NCBI GenBank assembly: GCA_964433975.1
Contig: CAYSSS010000012.1
Coordinates: 1 to 34,255, forward strand
Length of the DNA stretch: 34,255 nt
Reading direction: 5' to 3'
From: 2-01-FULL-45-10 sp964433975
Lineage (GTDB): Bacteria > Omnitrophota > Gorgyraeia > 2-01-FULL-45-10
The translations under genes were made by a program, and so were the position numbers. The first letter of the stretch is position 1. Each line of letters starts with the position of its first letter. Under the pieces are notes generated by a model that saw nothing but the letters and a program-made list of their open reading frames with translations, had not been told where the DNA came from and searched no databases. Below, in pieces: positions 13,302 through 21,381 of the stretch.

Positions 13302-14518
13302 TGATAAAGAAGATACTGATCGTACTCGTGATACTGGCGATAATAGCCGCCGCCGCTGTCTATGTCTACAGGCAGACGATCATACAGCATTACGGCGAGA
13401 AGTTCATCCGTGATAACCTGCCAGGGTATATCACGATAGACAAGATAAAATTCGACCTCGGCAATAACGTATTCTCCCTCAGCGGGCTGAAGATCCTGAA
13501 TCCTCCGACATTTCTGGCAAAGTACCTGCTTGTTATCGAGGAAGTAAGGTGCGCATACAAGATAAAGGGCGGCATCATACCGGAAGGCCTCGATGTAACG
13601 GAGATCTCTTTCAAGAGGCCCGAAGTATCCGTAGAGAGATTACCCGACGGCAGGGTTAACCTTGTAGAGATGGACCGTTTCACAAAAAGCTTTTCTATCA
13701 AGAAGATGCCCACCGGCCTCTCCGAAGAAGCAAAGAAAGCGAAATCTGCCGCTGTGGCCCCCCAGAGCGTTGCCAGCACGAGGAAGCTCTCCGATATATT
13801 AATACTGCCGCCTTCTTTCAGCATAGAGAGGGGCAAAGTATTCTTTATAGACGGCGTTCCTTATCAGAAGCCCTACGAGATAACCATTGATTCAGTAAAA
13901 GGCGATGTATCGATAAGCTTTAACGATAATTATACCGAGATACTCTCTGTGGCATTTACATTAACTGGTATCTTGAACGGGATCTCGGATGAAAGACTGA
14001 AATGGACGGCTTCTCTCGATCCCCGGTCCCCAAAACTGACGATGTCAAACAGGTTCGAGGTATCGAGCCTCGATATTCTGACGTTCGAACCTTACTACTA
14101 TGCTCATTCGCCTATAATATTTAAAAGAGGCAGGTTCTCCGGTGACCTGATATTCGATTTCTATAACGGCAACATAGGCTCCACCAACGAGATCCGGCTC
14201 TCCGGCATATCGTTCATCGTAAAGGAAGGCTCCGAGAACGGACAGTTCTTTGAGACGTCCGTGCCGGACCTCATCAGATACTTCACTACTAATTCGGGAG
14301 ATGTCGTATTCGATTTCAAGATAAAGGGCGACATAGCCGATCCTAAATTCTATCTCGGGCCCATATCGAAGAGAGCTCTCACCTCAATGGCGATCGATAA
14401 GATATCGTCCTACGCAATAAACCAGATAACGAAGCCGGCCAATGACGCTACGGGCGGCACGGTGGACAAGACGAAAGAGTACATAAACATGTTCAGGGAT
14501 CTGATACAAAAGAAATAG
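13298..14518 (+). CDS. AsmA/DUF748-like envelope protein
   Basis: 406 aa. One N-terminal TM segment (about 5-25, ILIVLVILAIIAAAAVYVY) then a long periplasmic, beta-rich region. FIRDNLPGYITIDKIKFDL, NNVFSLSGLKILNP and DVTEISFKRPEVSVERLPDG are the repeating pattern of AsmA/DUF748 repeat-beta-groove proteins, which span the periplasm and are implicated in lipid transport to the outer membrane. GTG 13298 or ATG 13301 can start it; both overlap the PAC2 stop codon. Its TAG overlaps the GTG of the flippase. A Lys/Ala-rich linker around residues 140-160 separates two beta regions. The family is reasonably clear; the cargo is not. Confidence 0.75.
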   Translation: MMIKKILIVLVILAIIAAAAVYVYRQTIIQHYGEKFIRDNLPGYITIDKIKFDLGNNVFSLSGLKILNPPTFLAKYLLVIEEVRCAYKIKGGIIPEGLDVTEISFKRPEVSVERLPDGRVNLVEMDRFTKSFSIKKMPTGLSEEAKKAKSAAVAPQSVASTRKLSDILILPPSFSIERGKVFFIDGVPYQKPYEITIDSVKGDVSISFNDNYTEILSVAFTLTGILNGISDERLKWTASLDPRSPKLTMSNRFEVSSLDILTFEPYYYAHSPIIFKRGRFSGDLIFDFYNGNIGSTNEIRLSGISFIVKEGSENGQFFETSVPDLIRYFTTNSGDVVFDFKIKGDIADPKFYLGPISKRALTSMAIDKISSYAINQITKPANDATGGTVDKTKEYINMFRDLIQKK

Positions 14519-15756
14519 TGGAAAAACTAGAGAAGAACTTCATATGGATGGCGGCTGCTAATATCACCGGCAGCCTTTTTAGCATAGCGCTCTTCATATA
14601 TCTCGCCAGGACCTTGAGAGCGGAGGCTTTCGGCACCGTCTCCTACGCGCATTCATTCATATTCTATCTTTTAAATTTCGTAGACCTCGGGCTTACTACG
14701 TTCGGTATAAGGGAAGTAGCCAAGAACAGGTCGAGAGTTTCGGAGTATGTCTCTGAGATCGTATCTTTTAAACTCCTTATCGCCAGTTTCTTATTTATAG
14801 TCCTTACTCTGGTGACATTTCTATCCTGTCCTTCGGCGAGCTTCAGGATCATCATGCTTGGGGCATCGCTGCTTCTATTCGTATCGGCTCTATCTACGGA
14901 GTGGGCTTATCAGGGGCAGGAGAAGATGTATATGGTCTTGGTCTCCGTTGCCACGACTACTTTTTTGCAGCTGGCTTTGATATGGGTATTCGTTAAAGGT
15001 CCTGACAATATTCTTAATACCACTCCAGTCTATTCTTTGGCGGCATTCCTTATCCCTGTACTATTTCTCATTCGTTTCAGATACAGGCCCAAACTCGATT
15101 TCGCCTATCTGAAACAGATAAAGCTCTATATGGCCAGCTCCCTGATAATATGGCTTATCGCCATATTCGCTCAGGTCTATAACGGATTCGACATAGTGCT
15201 TTTGGGGATCTTCAGTAGCCCCGAAGAGGTGGGATATTTTACCATAGCCAGACGAGCGATAGGTGGTGCGACACTATTGATGGTATTTCTTGCCAATGCG
15301 CTTCTGCCGCGCCTCTCTTCAACATTTGGCAGTGATATAGGTCAGTTCAAAAGAGCCACGGGGAAGTTCATGAGGATATCCATATTTTTAACCATATTTG
15401 TTATTTTGCCGATCATCCTCTTGAGTAACCGCATAATAGTATTGGCGCTCGGTAGAGAATACCTCCCGGCAAGTCTTCCTTTCAAGATAATGGGATTGGG
15501 ACTTATGATAGTGATCTTCAACCTTCCGCTTTCCACCGGGCTCGTGGCGGCAGGGAAGGAGAGAGAGGTATTGAAGCAGGTTATGGCGAGCGCGCTCTTA
15601 AGCGTATCGCTAAATATCTTTCTTATGCCAAGATACGGCATGGTCGGCGCGTCGATATCTTTTTTACTTGCGGAAATGCTCGCGTTGATATGGATATTTC
15701 ACATACACCGAAAGTACATTGTCGAAGTTAATTCTAATCAGATTAAAATTATTTAG
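14518..15756 (+). CDS. polysaccharide/lipid-linked oligosaccharide flippase (Wzx/MVF-like)
   Basis: 412 aa with about 12 hydrophobic segments across the whole length. The N-terminal NFIWMAAANITGSLFSIALF, TFGIREVAKNRSRVSEY and STEWAYQGQEKMYMV are characteristic of the Polysacc_synt/Wzx flippase family (the EWxxQG motif). It moves an undecaprenyl-linked sugar unit across the inner membrane. GTG start overlaps the preceding TAG (TAGTG). It is 2.3 kb away from the exopolysaccharide cluster and separate from the second flippase at 26954, so it probably serves a different glycan (for example O-antigen-like or a lipid). The last codons overlap a TAATCAGATTA palindrome (15735-15745), giving the odd tail NSNQIKII. 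Confidence 0.88.
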   Translation: MEKLEKNFIWMAAANITGSLFSIALFIYLARTLRAEAFGTVSYAHSFIFYLLNFVDLGLTTFGIREVAKNRSRVSEYVSEIVSFKLLIASFLFIVLTLVTFLSCPSASFRIIMLGASLLLFVSALSTEWAYQGQEKMYMVLVSVATTTFLQLALIWVFVKGPDNILNTTPVYSLAAFLIPVLFLIRFRYRPKLDFAYLKQIKLYMASSLIIWLIAIFAQVYNGFDIVLLGIFSSPEEVGYFTIARRAIGGATLLMVFLANALLPRLSSTFGSDIGQFKRATGKFMRISIFLTIFVILPIILLSNRIIVLALGREYLPASLPFKIMGLGLMIVIFNLPLSTGLVAAGKEREVLKQVMASALLSVSLNIFLMPRYGMVGASISFLLAEMLALIWIFHIHRKYIVEVNSNQIKII

Positions 15757-15779
15757 TAATGTCCATTTGAATATGCAAT

Positions 15780-15812
15780 TCAATTGACTATTCAATTGAC
15801 ATATGGTATACT
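15780..15812 (+). promoter_or_regulatory. toxin-antitoxin promoter with overlapping palindromic operator
   Basis: -35 TTGACT (15784-15789) and -10 TATACT (15807-15812), spacer 17. Two copies of the perfect palindrome TCAATTGA (15780-15787 and 15792-15799) are twelve bases apart and sit on the -35 and spacer. A further TTGAAT...ATTCAA inverted pair lies just upstream. This is the layout expected for autorepression by an antitoxin dimer. Confidence 0.75.
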
Positions 15813-15837
15813 TGTCAATGAAAGGAAAGGAGACGAT

Positions 15838-16116
15838 ATGTATATCATAAAAGAGGACACGACTCTAGTAGGCGTGTCGGAACTAAGGAACAGAATCGAG
15901 AAGGTGCTTGAGGAGGCGCGGCACCATAAGGTTATAATAGAGAAGAGGAATAAGCCCGTAGCGGTTTTGATGGCTATAGATCAGTATAACGCTATGGAAG
16001 AGATCCTTGACCGTATTGAGGACCTGGAACTCAGCCGCGTTGCCAAGAAGAGGGAAAAGACCTCGAAAGCCAGCGATTATATTCCTATAGAAAAAGCGTA
16101 TAAAAAGATCAGATGA
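15838..16116 (+). CDS. Phd/YefM-type antitoxin
   Basis: 92 aa from ATG 15838, which has AAAGGAGA just upstream; the TTG at 15784 lies in the promoter and is rejected. The N-terminal DNA-binding part has VGVSELRNRIEKVLEEARHH and VIIEKRNKPVAVLMAIDQYN, the classical Phd/YefM pattern. The C-terminal ~35 residues are charged and would wrap the toxin. It overlaps the toxin start by ATGA. Expected to neutralise the toxin and repress the shared promoter. Located between an envelope operon and rpoN, with no other mobile-element sign next to it. Confidence 0.9.
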   Translation: MYIIKEDTTLVGVSELRNRIEKVLEEARHHKVIIEKRNKPVAVLMAIDQYNAMEEILDRIEDLELSRVAKKREKTSKASDYIPIEKAYKKIR

Positions 16117-16415
16117 CGCCCTTGTGGAATGTAGTCATTCATAAGCTGGTTTTAAGTGAAGACTTCAAAAAGATAGACATTTCCTCGCGGCGCCTGATCC
16201 TCAAGTCGATCTATAAAAAGCTCACCAAGGATCCCGAGAGTTACGGAAGTCCTCTATCAGAGGGATATAAGGGGTATTGGAAGCTTAGAGTAGCTCACTA
16301 TCGCGTTATCTACAGAATAGTAAGAGATCAGGTCATGGTGCTGGTTATCAAGGTCGGCATCAGAAGAGATGACAAGGTCTATAGTGACCTTATTCACCGT
16401 CTGAAGAAAATATAG
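16113..16415 (+). CDS. RelE/ParE-superfamily toxin
   Basis: 100 aa, basic. FKKIDISSRRLILKSIYKKL, then YGSPLSEGYKGYWKLRVAHY and RVIYRIVRDQVMVLVIKVGI follow the RelE/ParE fold (the RVxxYRVIY core). It is probably a ribosome-dependent mRNA interferase given the Phd/YefM partner, although a ParE-like gyrase target cannot be excluded. It is co-translated with the antitoxin (ATGA overlap). It converges on rpoN with only nine bases between the stop codons; no terminator is visible there. Confidence 0.9.
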   Translation: MTPLWNVVIHKLVLSEDFKKIDISSRRLILKSIYKKLTKDPESYGSPLSEGYKGYWKLRVAHYRVIYRIVRDQVMVLVIKVGIRRDDKVYSDLIHRLKKI

Positions 16416-16424
16416 CAGGGATAG

Positions 16425-17762
16425 TTAAGCGGATTTAACCTTTTTTCTTAAATAAGCGGGCAGGATATGCAGGGCAAGTCTGTATTTTGCTACGGTGCGC
16501 CGGCTCAAGATCGTTCCTTCGGTCTTCAATCTATCAACAATAACATCATCGGTCAACGGGTTTGACTGATCCTCCGTCTTCACAAGTGCCTCGATCCTTG
16601 CCTTTACGGCTGTCTTTGACTGGATCCCTCCGTTCGCCTTCTTCATTCCATGGCTTAGCAGGCTGTTCAAGGGTATCACTTTGTCGTTTACCTTAATATA
16701 CTTATGAGAGATGGCCCTGCTTATGGTGGAGGGGTGGAACTTGGTCGCCTTGGCGACATCGTTTATGGTCAAGGTTTTTATATCATCTTTTTCTTTGGTG
16801 AAGCACCCGCGCTGTATGGTCAAGACGTAATTCGCTACCTTACAGATCGTATCCTCCCGGCGCTTTAAGTTATCAATAAGAACCTTGGCGGCATTGATAT
16901 TGTCCTTCATAAACTGCCTTGCCTCTGGGTCCTTTACTATATTAAAGTCGTTTTCATAGGGGTTATAGAGCTTTAAACCCGGCACAGAGCCCCTGTTAAG
17001 CTCAAGTCTTACCTTATTCTTCTCAAACTTTGCCATTAACTCCGGGATGATTTTTTCGGATGTCTTGCTCAATATAGTACTGGCAGGGCGGGGGTTCAAT
17101 TTTTTGATAGTCGCTATCGCGCGCTTTACGGCTTCTTTATCAGTCTTGAGGGCTTGCGCTAATCTGTCAAAATCCTCTCTTGCCACCTCGGCCAGATATG
17201 TCGATACTATCTTGTATTCCAATGAGTTCTCAAGGCATTTTCGCTTCAACTGCAGCTGAAGGCACTCGGTTATGTCCGCTGCACCTATACCGGCCGGTTC
17301 AAGGCCCTGTATGGCCTCCAGGCACTCCTGGATGTCCTCTACGCTTGCTCCCAGGTCGCGTGCCGCCTCTTCCGGCTCCACTGATATATAGCCGTTATCA
17401 TCCATTTCAAATATCAAATATTCGGCTATTTCGAGTAGTTCTTCATCGATATCGGTCATCTTGATCTGCGAGAGCAGGGAAAAGCGCGGATTCTCTTCGT
17501 CTTTTATCTTGCTAGCTTGATCGTAAGGAGACTCATTAAGAGATGATACGGATCTATTCTTGTAATTATCACTGGCTTTATTTGTCAATATCTTCTGTAG
17601 AAATGGATTTTGTGTGGCAGCGAATTCTATATATTCGGCAAGATCAGTGACCGACATACCCAACATATTGATAGATTGCCTCATCTGCGGGGTGAGGGTC
17701 ATCTTCTGCAGAAACTTCTGGCTATGGGAGAATTTATATACCATATTGCTAGACTTTATCAT
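16425..17762 (-). CDS. rpoN: RNA polymerase sigma-54 factor
   Basis: 445 aa. Region I, needed for activator response, covers about residues 10-50 (QKMTLTPQMRQSINML, then TQNPFLQKIL). An acidic region II follows. The core-binding domain is about 80-260 (GLEPAGIGAADITECL). The HTH is at about 325-350 (LTINDVAKATKFHPSTISRA) and the RpoN box near the end is SRRTVAKYRLAL, close to the consensus ARRTVAKYRE. The start could also be Met7 (NMVYKFSHSQ). It is divergent from the exopolysaccharide cluster, whose first gene is preceded by a -24/-12 promoter. No AAA+ enhancer-binding activator is encoded in the window, so the activator lies elsewhere. Confidence 0.95.
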   Translation of the reverse strand: MIKSSNMVYKFSHSQKFLQKMTLTPQMRQSINMLGMSVTDLAEYIEFAATQNPFLQKILTNKASDNYKNRSVSSLNESPYDQASKIKDEENPRFSLLSQIKMTDIDEELLEIAEYLIFEMDDNGYISVEPEEAARDLGASVEDIQECLEAIQGLEPAGIGAADITECLQLQLKRKCLENSLEYKIVSTYLAEVAREDFDRLAQALKTDKEAVKRAIATIKKLNPRPASTILSKTSEKIIPELMAKFEKNKVRLELNRGSVPGLKLYNPYENDFNIVKDPEARQFMKDNINAAKVLIDNLKRREDTICKVANYVLTIQRGCFTKEKDDIKTLTINDVAKATKFHPSTISRAISHKYIKVNDKVIPLNSLLSHGMKKANGGIQSKTAVKARIEALVKTEDQSNPLTDDVIVDRLKTEGTILSRRTVAKYRLALHILPAYLRKKVKSA

Positions 17763-17815
17763 TAAGTTAACAAAAAGGCAACTTTTTATTTCAAAGTTCC
17801 TAACTTATCCATTTT

Positions 17816-17827
17816 GTCATTGCGAGG
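17816..17827. repeat. half copy of dispersed repeat GTCATTGCGAGG
   Basis: GTCATTGCGAGG matches the first half of the longer palindromic repeat at 24901-24941. It is in the rpoN/EPS intergenic region and lacks the second arm. Confidence 0.55.
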
Positions 17828-17988
17828 CCACATTTTTCACAATACGCAACACATGTCCTCCAATCTATACACCTCATCTGAAATTCGCCGGGATCTTTTT
17901 GTTAGGATAATAAAATTATTAGCTTCGCATCTTCCTGTACGACCTTGTATTTTCAAACATGGAGCCAACTATTTAGACATGCAATTGC

Positions 17989-18004
17989 TGGCACAGATTA
18001 TGCT
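17989..18004 (+). promoter_or_regulatory. -24/-12 (sigma-54) promoter of the exopolysaccharide cluster
   Basis: TGGCAC-AGATT-ATGCT: the -24 GG (17990-17991) and -12 GC (18002-18003) are exactly ten bases apart, with TGGCAC perfect and four of five bases of the TTGCW half matched. The start would be near 18015, giving a ~70-nt leader before ATG 18085 with AGGAGG at about 18071. The 322-base region 17763-18084 otherwise contains an AT palindrome TAATAA-AA-TTATTA (17908-17921), a possible upstream activator site about 70 bases before the -24 element, and the half repeat at 17816. rpoN itself is transcribed away from it. Confidence 0.75.
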
Positions 18005-18084
18005 TATATATGTCTGTATATGCTTGTCATAGTGTTTCATGGACAAAGCTATTTTAACGTAAATCAATCAGGAGGAATGCAAGA

Positions 18085-19131
18085 ATGAACGGAAGATTGA
18101 CTATAACTGAAGTAGCGAAGTACATCGGAGTTACTCCGCGAACCATAATGAGGTGGGAGAAGATGAATAAGATCAAGCGTTCCAGACGCGATTGGCGCGG
18201 TTGGAGGTTCTACCTTAAAGAGGATATGGAAGATATAAGGAAGTTCTACGAAAGTACTTACGAGTACGCAGAAGGAGGAGAGACTGTTATGAATATGGCA
18301 AAAACTACACTTATAGCGATTCTTGCATTGTCTGTTTCGTTGTCCTTACCTATTATATGCGGGGATGCGTATGCGCAGGGGGCCGCAATCCCGGTAGCTC
18401 CGCAGGCAACTCCAGTTGAGCCTTCTGATGCCCAGGAGAAACTGGCAAGATCAGGGGCTGTTACCGAGACAAGCACGTCAGTGGATATCAACCTTTCCAG
18501 GATACCTGCGGTCAATACGCCTCCCACGACAATGTCAGAGGCAAGCAAGTACACTCTGGGGCCGGATGATGTTATCGAAATAGACGTAAGAAGGCATCCG
18601 GAGTTTAGCGGAAAATACACTGTTACCGCAGAAGGTAAGATCGAATATAAGTTTATAGGGGATGTGTTTGTCAAAGATCTTACCAAGTTTGAATTACAGG
18701 AGAGGCTAACCAATATCTTGTCAGAGTACATCATTGAGCCGGAAGTAAATGTGCAGATACTTCAGTATTTGAGTAAGGTCTTTTATGTCATAGGAGAGGT
18801 CAATAGGCCCGGCAAGTTTTACATGAAAGGCAACACGATATCTGTACTTGAGGCGATGGTGCAGTCAGGCCTTCCCAATCAGGCGTCATCCACAAGAAAG
18901 TGCCGCCTAATTTCGCCAAATAACAACGGTAAGGTCAAGATTAAGTATGTAAACGTTTATGAACTGTTGTATGCCGGAAATTTGAAGTGCAATTTAGACA
19001 TGAAGCCGGGGGATATTTTGTATGTTCCTTCTACAGTTATTGCCAAGGTTATTAAGATTATAAGACCAATAACAGATACTGTCAGTTCAGCTGCCGGTTC
19101 AGCTGCAGCAGGCGCCGCGTTGGCGCTATAA
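18085..19131 (+). CDS. MerR-like HTH domain joined in frame to a Wza-type polysaccharide export protein
   Basis: 348-aa ORF. Residues 1-~60 are a MerR/excisionase-type winged HTH (LTITEVAKYIGVTPRTIMRW, then RDWRGWRFYLKEDMEDI). At codon 69 (ATG 18289) a second N-terminus appears. GGAGGAG at 18274-18280 gives an ideal ribosome site, and MNMAKTTLIAILALSVSLSL ending near GDAYAQ is a complete signal peptide. The rest is a polysaccharide export protein: YTLGPDDVIEIDVRRHPEFS (Poly_export), then VFYVIGEVNRPGKFYMKGNT (SLBB) and a C-terminal MKPGDILYVPS. There is no stop codon between the two parts. Either two products arise (full length, and secreted Wza from 18289), or the stop of an HTH gene was lost. 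First gene behind the sigma-54 promoter. Confidence 0.85.
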   Translation: MNGRLTITEVAKYIGVTPRTIMRWEKMNKIKRSRRDWRGWRFYLKEDMEDIRKFYESTYEYAEGGETVMNMAKTTLIAILALSVSLSLPIICGDAYAQGAAIPVAPQATPVEPSDAQEKLARSGAVTETSTSVDINLSRIPAVNTPPTTMSEASKYTLGPDDVIEIDVRRHPEFSGKYTVTAEGKIEYKFIGDVFVKDLTKFELQERLTNILSEYIIEPEVNVQILQYLSKVFYVIGEVNRPGKFYMKGNTISVLEAMVQSGLPNQASSTRKCRLISPNNNGKVKIKYVNVYELLYAGNLKCNLDMKPGDILYVPSTVIAKVIKIIRPITDTVSSAAGSAAAGAALAL

Positions 19132-19148
19132 AAAGGAGAAATTTAAAA

Positions 19149-20468
19149 ATGGACACACATTCTACAACACAAAAACATCCGGCAGATTATTTAAAAATAG
19201 TTTTCAGAAGAAAGTGGTTTTTTATAGCGCCTATTGTTATAGGTCTGGTGGGCGGTATTATCGCCGGGAACTTGATACCCAAAGTATACGAGTCGTCCAC
19301 ACTGATAATGGTAGAAGAGGGCAGAGTGGGAAACCCGTTGATCCAGGATCTGACCATCTCCACCAGTATGGGCCAGCGACTAGGCGTGCTGCGCGAACAG
19401 ATACTCGGATGGGACAGGCTGCAGCAGCTTATAAAGACGCTCAATCTCGCCAAGGATGTCAGAAATCAATGGCAGTTTGAACAGCTTGTAAAAAACCTAA
19501 GGAGCCGTATTAAAGTAGATGTGCGCAGGCCACATACGAATATAATCAGCATATCCTACGCGGATAAGAATGCCCAGGAGTCATTCAATATAGTAAAGAC
19601 CATCACTGATATATTCATCGCGGAGAACTTAAGACAGCAGACCAAAGAGACCGAAGATGCGGTCGTATTCATAAACGATCAGGTTAATCTTTTCCAAAAG
19701 AAGATTAAGGAATCAGAGATAGCCGATATGCAGGACCAGCTGAATAAACTCCTCGTTGATTCTACAGACAAGCATCCTCTTGTCATCGAGCTCAAGAAGA
19801 AGATAACTTCCTTAAAAGAAGACGTAGATCAGGGTAATTATAATCTCTCGGCGTCCGCTGTCGCAGGTTCGGATAGCGAATTGAAGGCTATGAGAGAAGA
19901 GTTAAAGCAGATGAAAGAGGATCTGTCGAACCCTGAATCAGGCACTTCTGTTGATGGTGCCAACAGGATAAAGATGACCACTACTACAAATGATAAGCTT
20001 TACAAGCTGCTCCTTCTGGAAAAGGTGGATCAGGCTACCGCCAAAGACCAGAGCGTAAACCAGAAGCTATATAACACTCTATTGGAGCGCTTGGAGACAG
20101 CCAAGATCACCCAGAGGCTTGCCGCGTCAAAGGAAGGCACACGTTATACGGTTCTTGATCCTGCAAGGCTGCCTCTGAAGCCGTCATGGCCGAACAAGCC
20201 GGTTGTGCTTCTTATGGGCATCTTGATAGGTACTTGCGCCGGCGTCGTGTTGATATGTCTTGTGGAGTTATTTGACCATTCGTTCCTTGGCGTCGAAGAG
20301 GCGAGGGCGTTCCTCAATCTGCCTATATTCGGGATCGTATCGAAGATAATTACTGAGACCGATATAAAAGAAGCCGCGCTAAAGCGTACGCGCTTGACCG
20401 GCATCTCTATAGCGACAAGCGTTGTATTGCTGATAATAATAATATTCAACGTCTTCTTGGGAAATTAA
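19149..20468 (+). CDS. Wzz/GumC-like polysaccharide co-polymerase (chain length determinant)
   Basis: 439 aa inner-membrane protein. TM1 is at about 23-44 (WFFIAPIVIGLVGGIIAGNL). A long periplasmic region contains coiled-coil stretches (NDQVNLFQKKIKESEIADMQ; ELKAMREELKQMKEDL). The proline motif DPARLPLKPSWPNKPVVLL precedes TM2, and an extra C-terminal hydrophobic segment (TSVVLLIIIIFNVFLG) may be TM3. It regulates polymer length and links the inner-membrane polymerase to the export protein. It lacks a fused kinase, which is supplied separately by the gene at 21374. GGAGAA ribosome site upstream; 17 bases after the export gene and 10 before the ATPase gene. Confidence 0.9.
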   Translation: MDTHSTTQKHPADYLKIVFRRKWFFIAPIVIGLVGGIIAGNLIPKVYESSTLIMVEEGRVGNPLIQDLTISTSMGQRLGVLREQILGWDRLQQLIKTLNLAKDVRNQWQFEQLVKNLRSRIKVDVRRPHTNIISISYADKNAQESFNIVKTITDIFIAENLRQQTKETEDAVVFINDQVNLFQKKIKESEIADMQDQLNKLLVDSTDKHPLVIELKKKITSLKEDVDQGNYNLSASAVAGSDSELKAMREELKQMKEDLSNPESGTSVDGANRIKMTTTTNDKLYKLLLLEKVDQATAKDQSVNQKLYNTLLERLETAKITQRLAASKEGTRYTVLDPARLPLKPSWPNKPVVLLMGILIGTCAGVVLICLVELFDHSFLGVEEARAFLNLPIFGIVSKIITETDIKEAALKRTRLTGISIATSVVLLIIIIFNVFLGN

Positions 20469-20478
20469 GGAGTCATAA

Positions 20479-21381
20479 ATGTACGAAAAATTCTACGGAT
20501 TCGCAGATAAGCCATTCAACATGACGCCGGATTCCAAGTTCTTCTATCCGAGCGCCAAGCACGAGGAGGCGCTTAACTGTCTGCTTCTGGCTATCAGCGA
20601 AAGGAATGGCTTCGTAGTCATTACCGGAGAGATAGGTTCAGGCAAGACCACTGTCTGCAGAACCCTATTAAACAAGCTCGACCAAACCACAAAGGTCGCC
20701 CTTGTGCTTAATACGCATCTTGGCAAAAAAGAGCTCCTCACGACCATTTTAGAGGATCTCGGCATAGAGTACCGATCCACCTCTAAAACACATCTACTGT
20801 CGGCGCTTAATAAATACCTTATCGATCAGGCCTCTAAAGAAGTAAATGTTGTAGTTATTATAGATGAGGCTCAGAATCTTTCTCCTTCGGTTCTTGAAGA
20901 GGTGAGGATGCTTTCAAACCTTGAAACCGAAACGGAAAAACTCATCCAGATAATACTTTTGGGTCAACCTGAGCTTAAGAAGAAGCTTTCCATGCCGAAG
21001 CTCGAACAGTTCAGGCAGAGGGTGGTATTTCATTATCATCTCGAACCGCTTAATAGAGAAGAAACAGGCGAATACATAAGACATCGTCTTAAGAAAGCGG
21101 GCAATTCCCCGGCCGATATTTTCACAGAGGATGCCATAAATGAGATATACCGACATTCAAAAGGTGTGCCCCGCTTAATAAACGTAATATGCCACAACGC
21201 TCTCATATCGGGCCTCGTCTATGAGACTAAGAAGATCACAGCGAAGACGGCATTAGAAGCTATAGCTGAAACAACGAATGGCTTAAGTTATGCGGAAAAC
21301 CGTAAATCAGATAGTTTTATTGAGACATCGGTACATGCAAATAGCATCACTAAAGATTTAAGGGAGGTATTACATGGGTAA
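20479..21381 (+). CDS. ExeA-like AAA ATPase of the PEP-CTERM/EPS locus type
   Basis: 300 aa. It begins MYEKFYGFADKPFNMTPDSK, the typical start of the ExeA/putative-secretion-ATPase group found in PEP-CTERM exopolysaccharide loci. Walker A is GEIGSGKTT (residues 50-58), Walker B VVVIIDEAQNLSP, sensor IILLGQPELKKKL. The C-terminal part HSKGVPRLINVICHNALISG is the winged-helix lid of these AAA+ proteins. Unlike the full-length ExeA it has no TM or peptidoglycan-binding tail. The role in polysaccharide export is not known. AAGGAG site upstream; its end overlaps the kinase gene by eight bases. Confidence 0.88.
   Translation: MYEKFYGFADKPFNMTPDSKFFYPSAKHEEALNCLLLAISERNGFVVITGEIGSGKTTVCRTLLNKLDQTTKVALVLNTHLGKKELLTTILEDLGIEYRSTSKTHLLSALNKYLIDQASKEVNVVVIIDEAQNLSPSVLEEVRMLSNLETETEKLIQIILLGQPELKKKLSMPKLEQFRQRVVFHYHLEPLNREETGEYIRHRLKKAGNSPADIFTEDAINEIYRHSKGVPRLINVICHNALISGLVYETKKITAKTALEAIAETTNGLSYAENRKSDSFIETSVHANSITKDLREVLHG

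Noticed and set aside
15784..15837. Longer antitoxin from TTG 15784
   Set aside because: This TTG is the -35 hexamer of the promoter; ATG 15838 has a good ribosome site.
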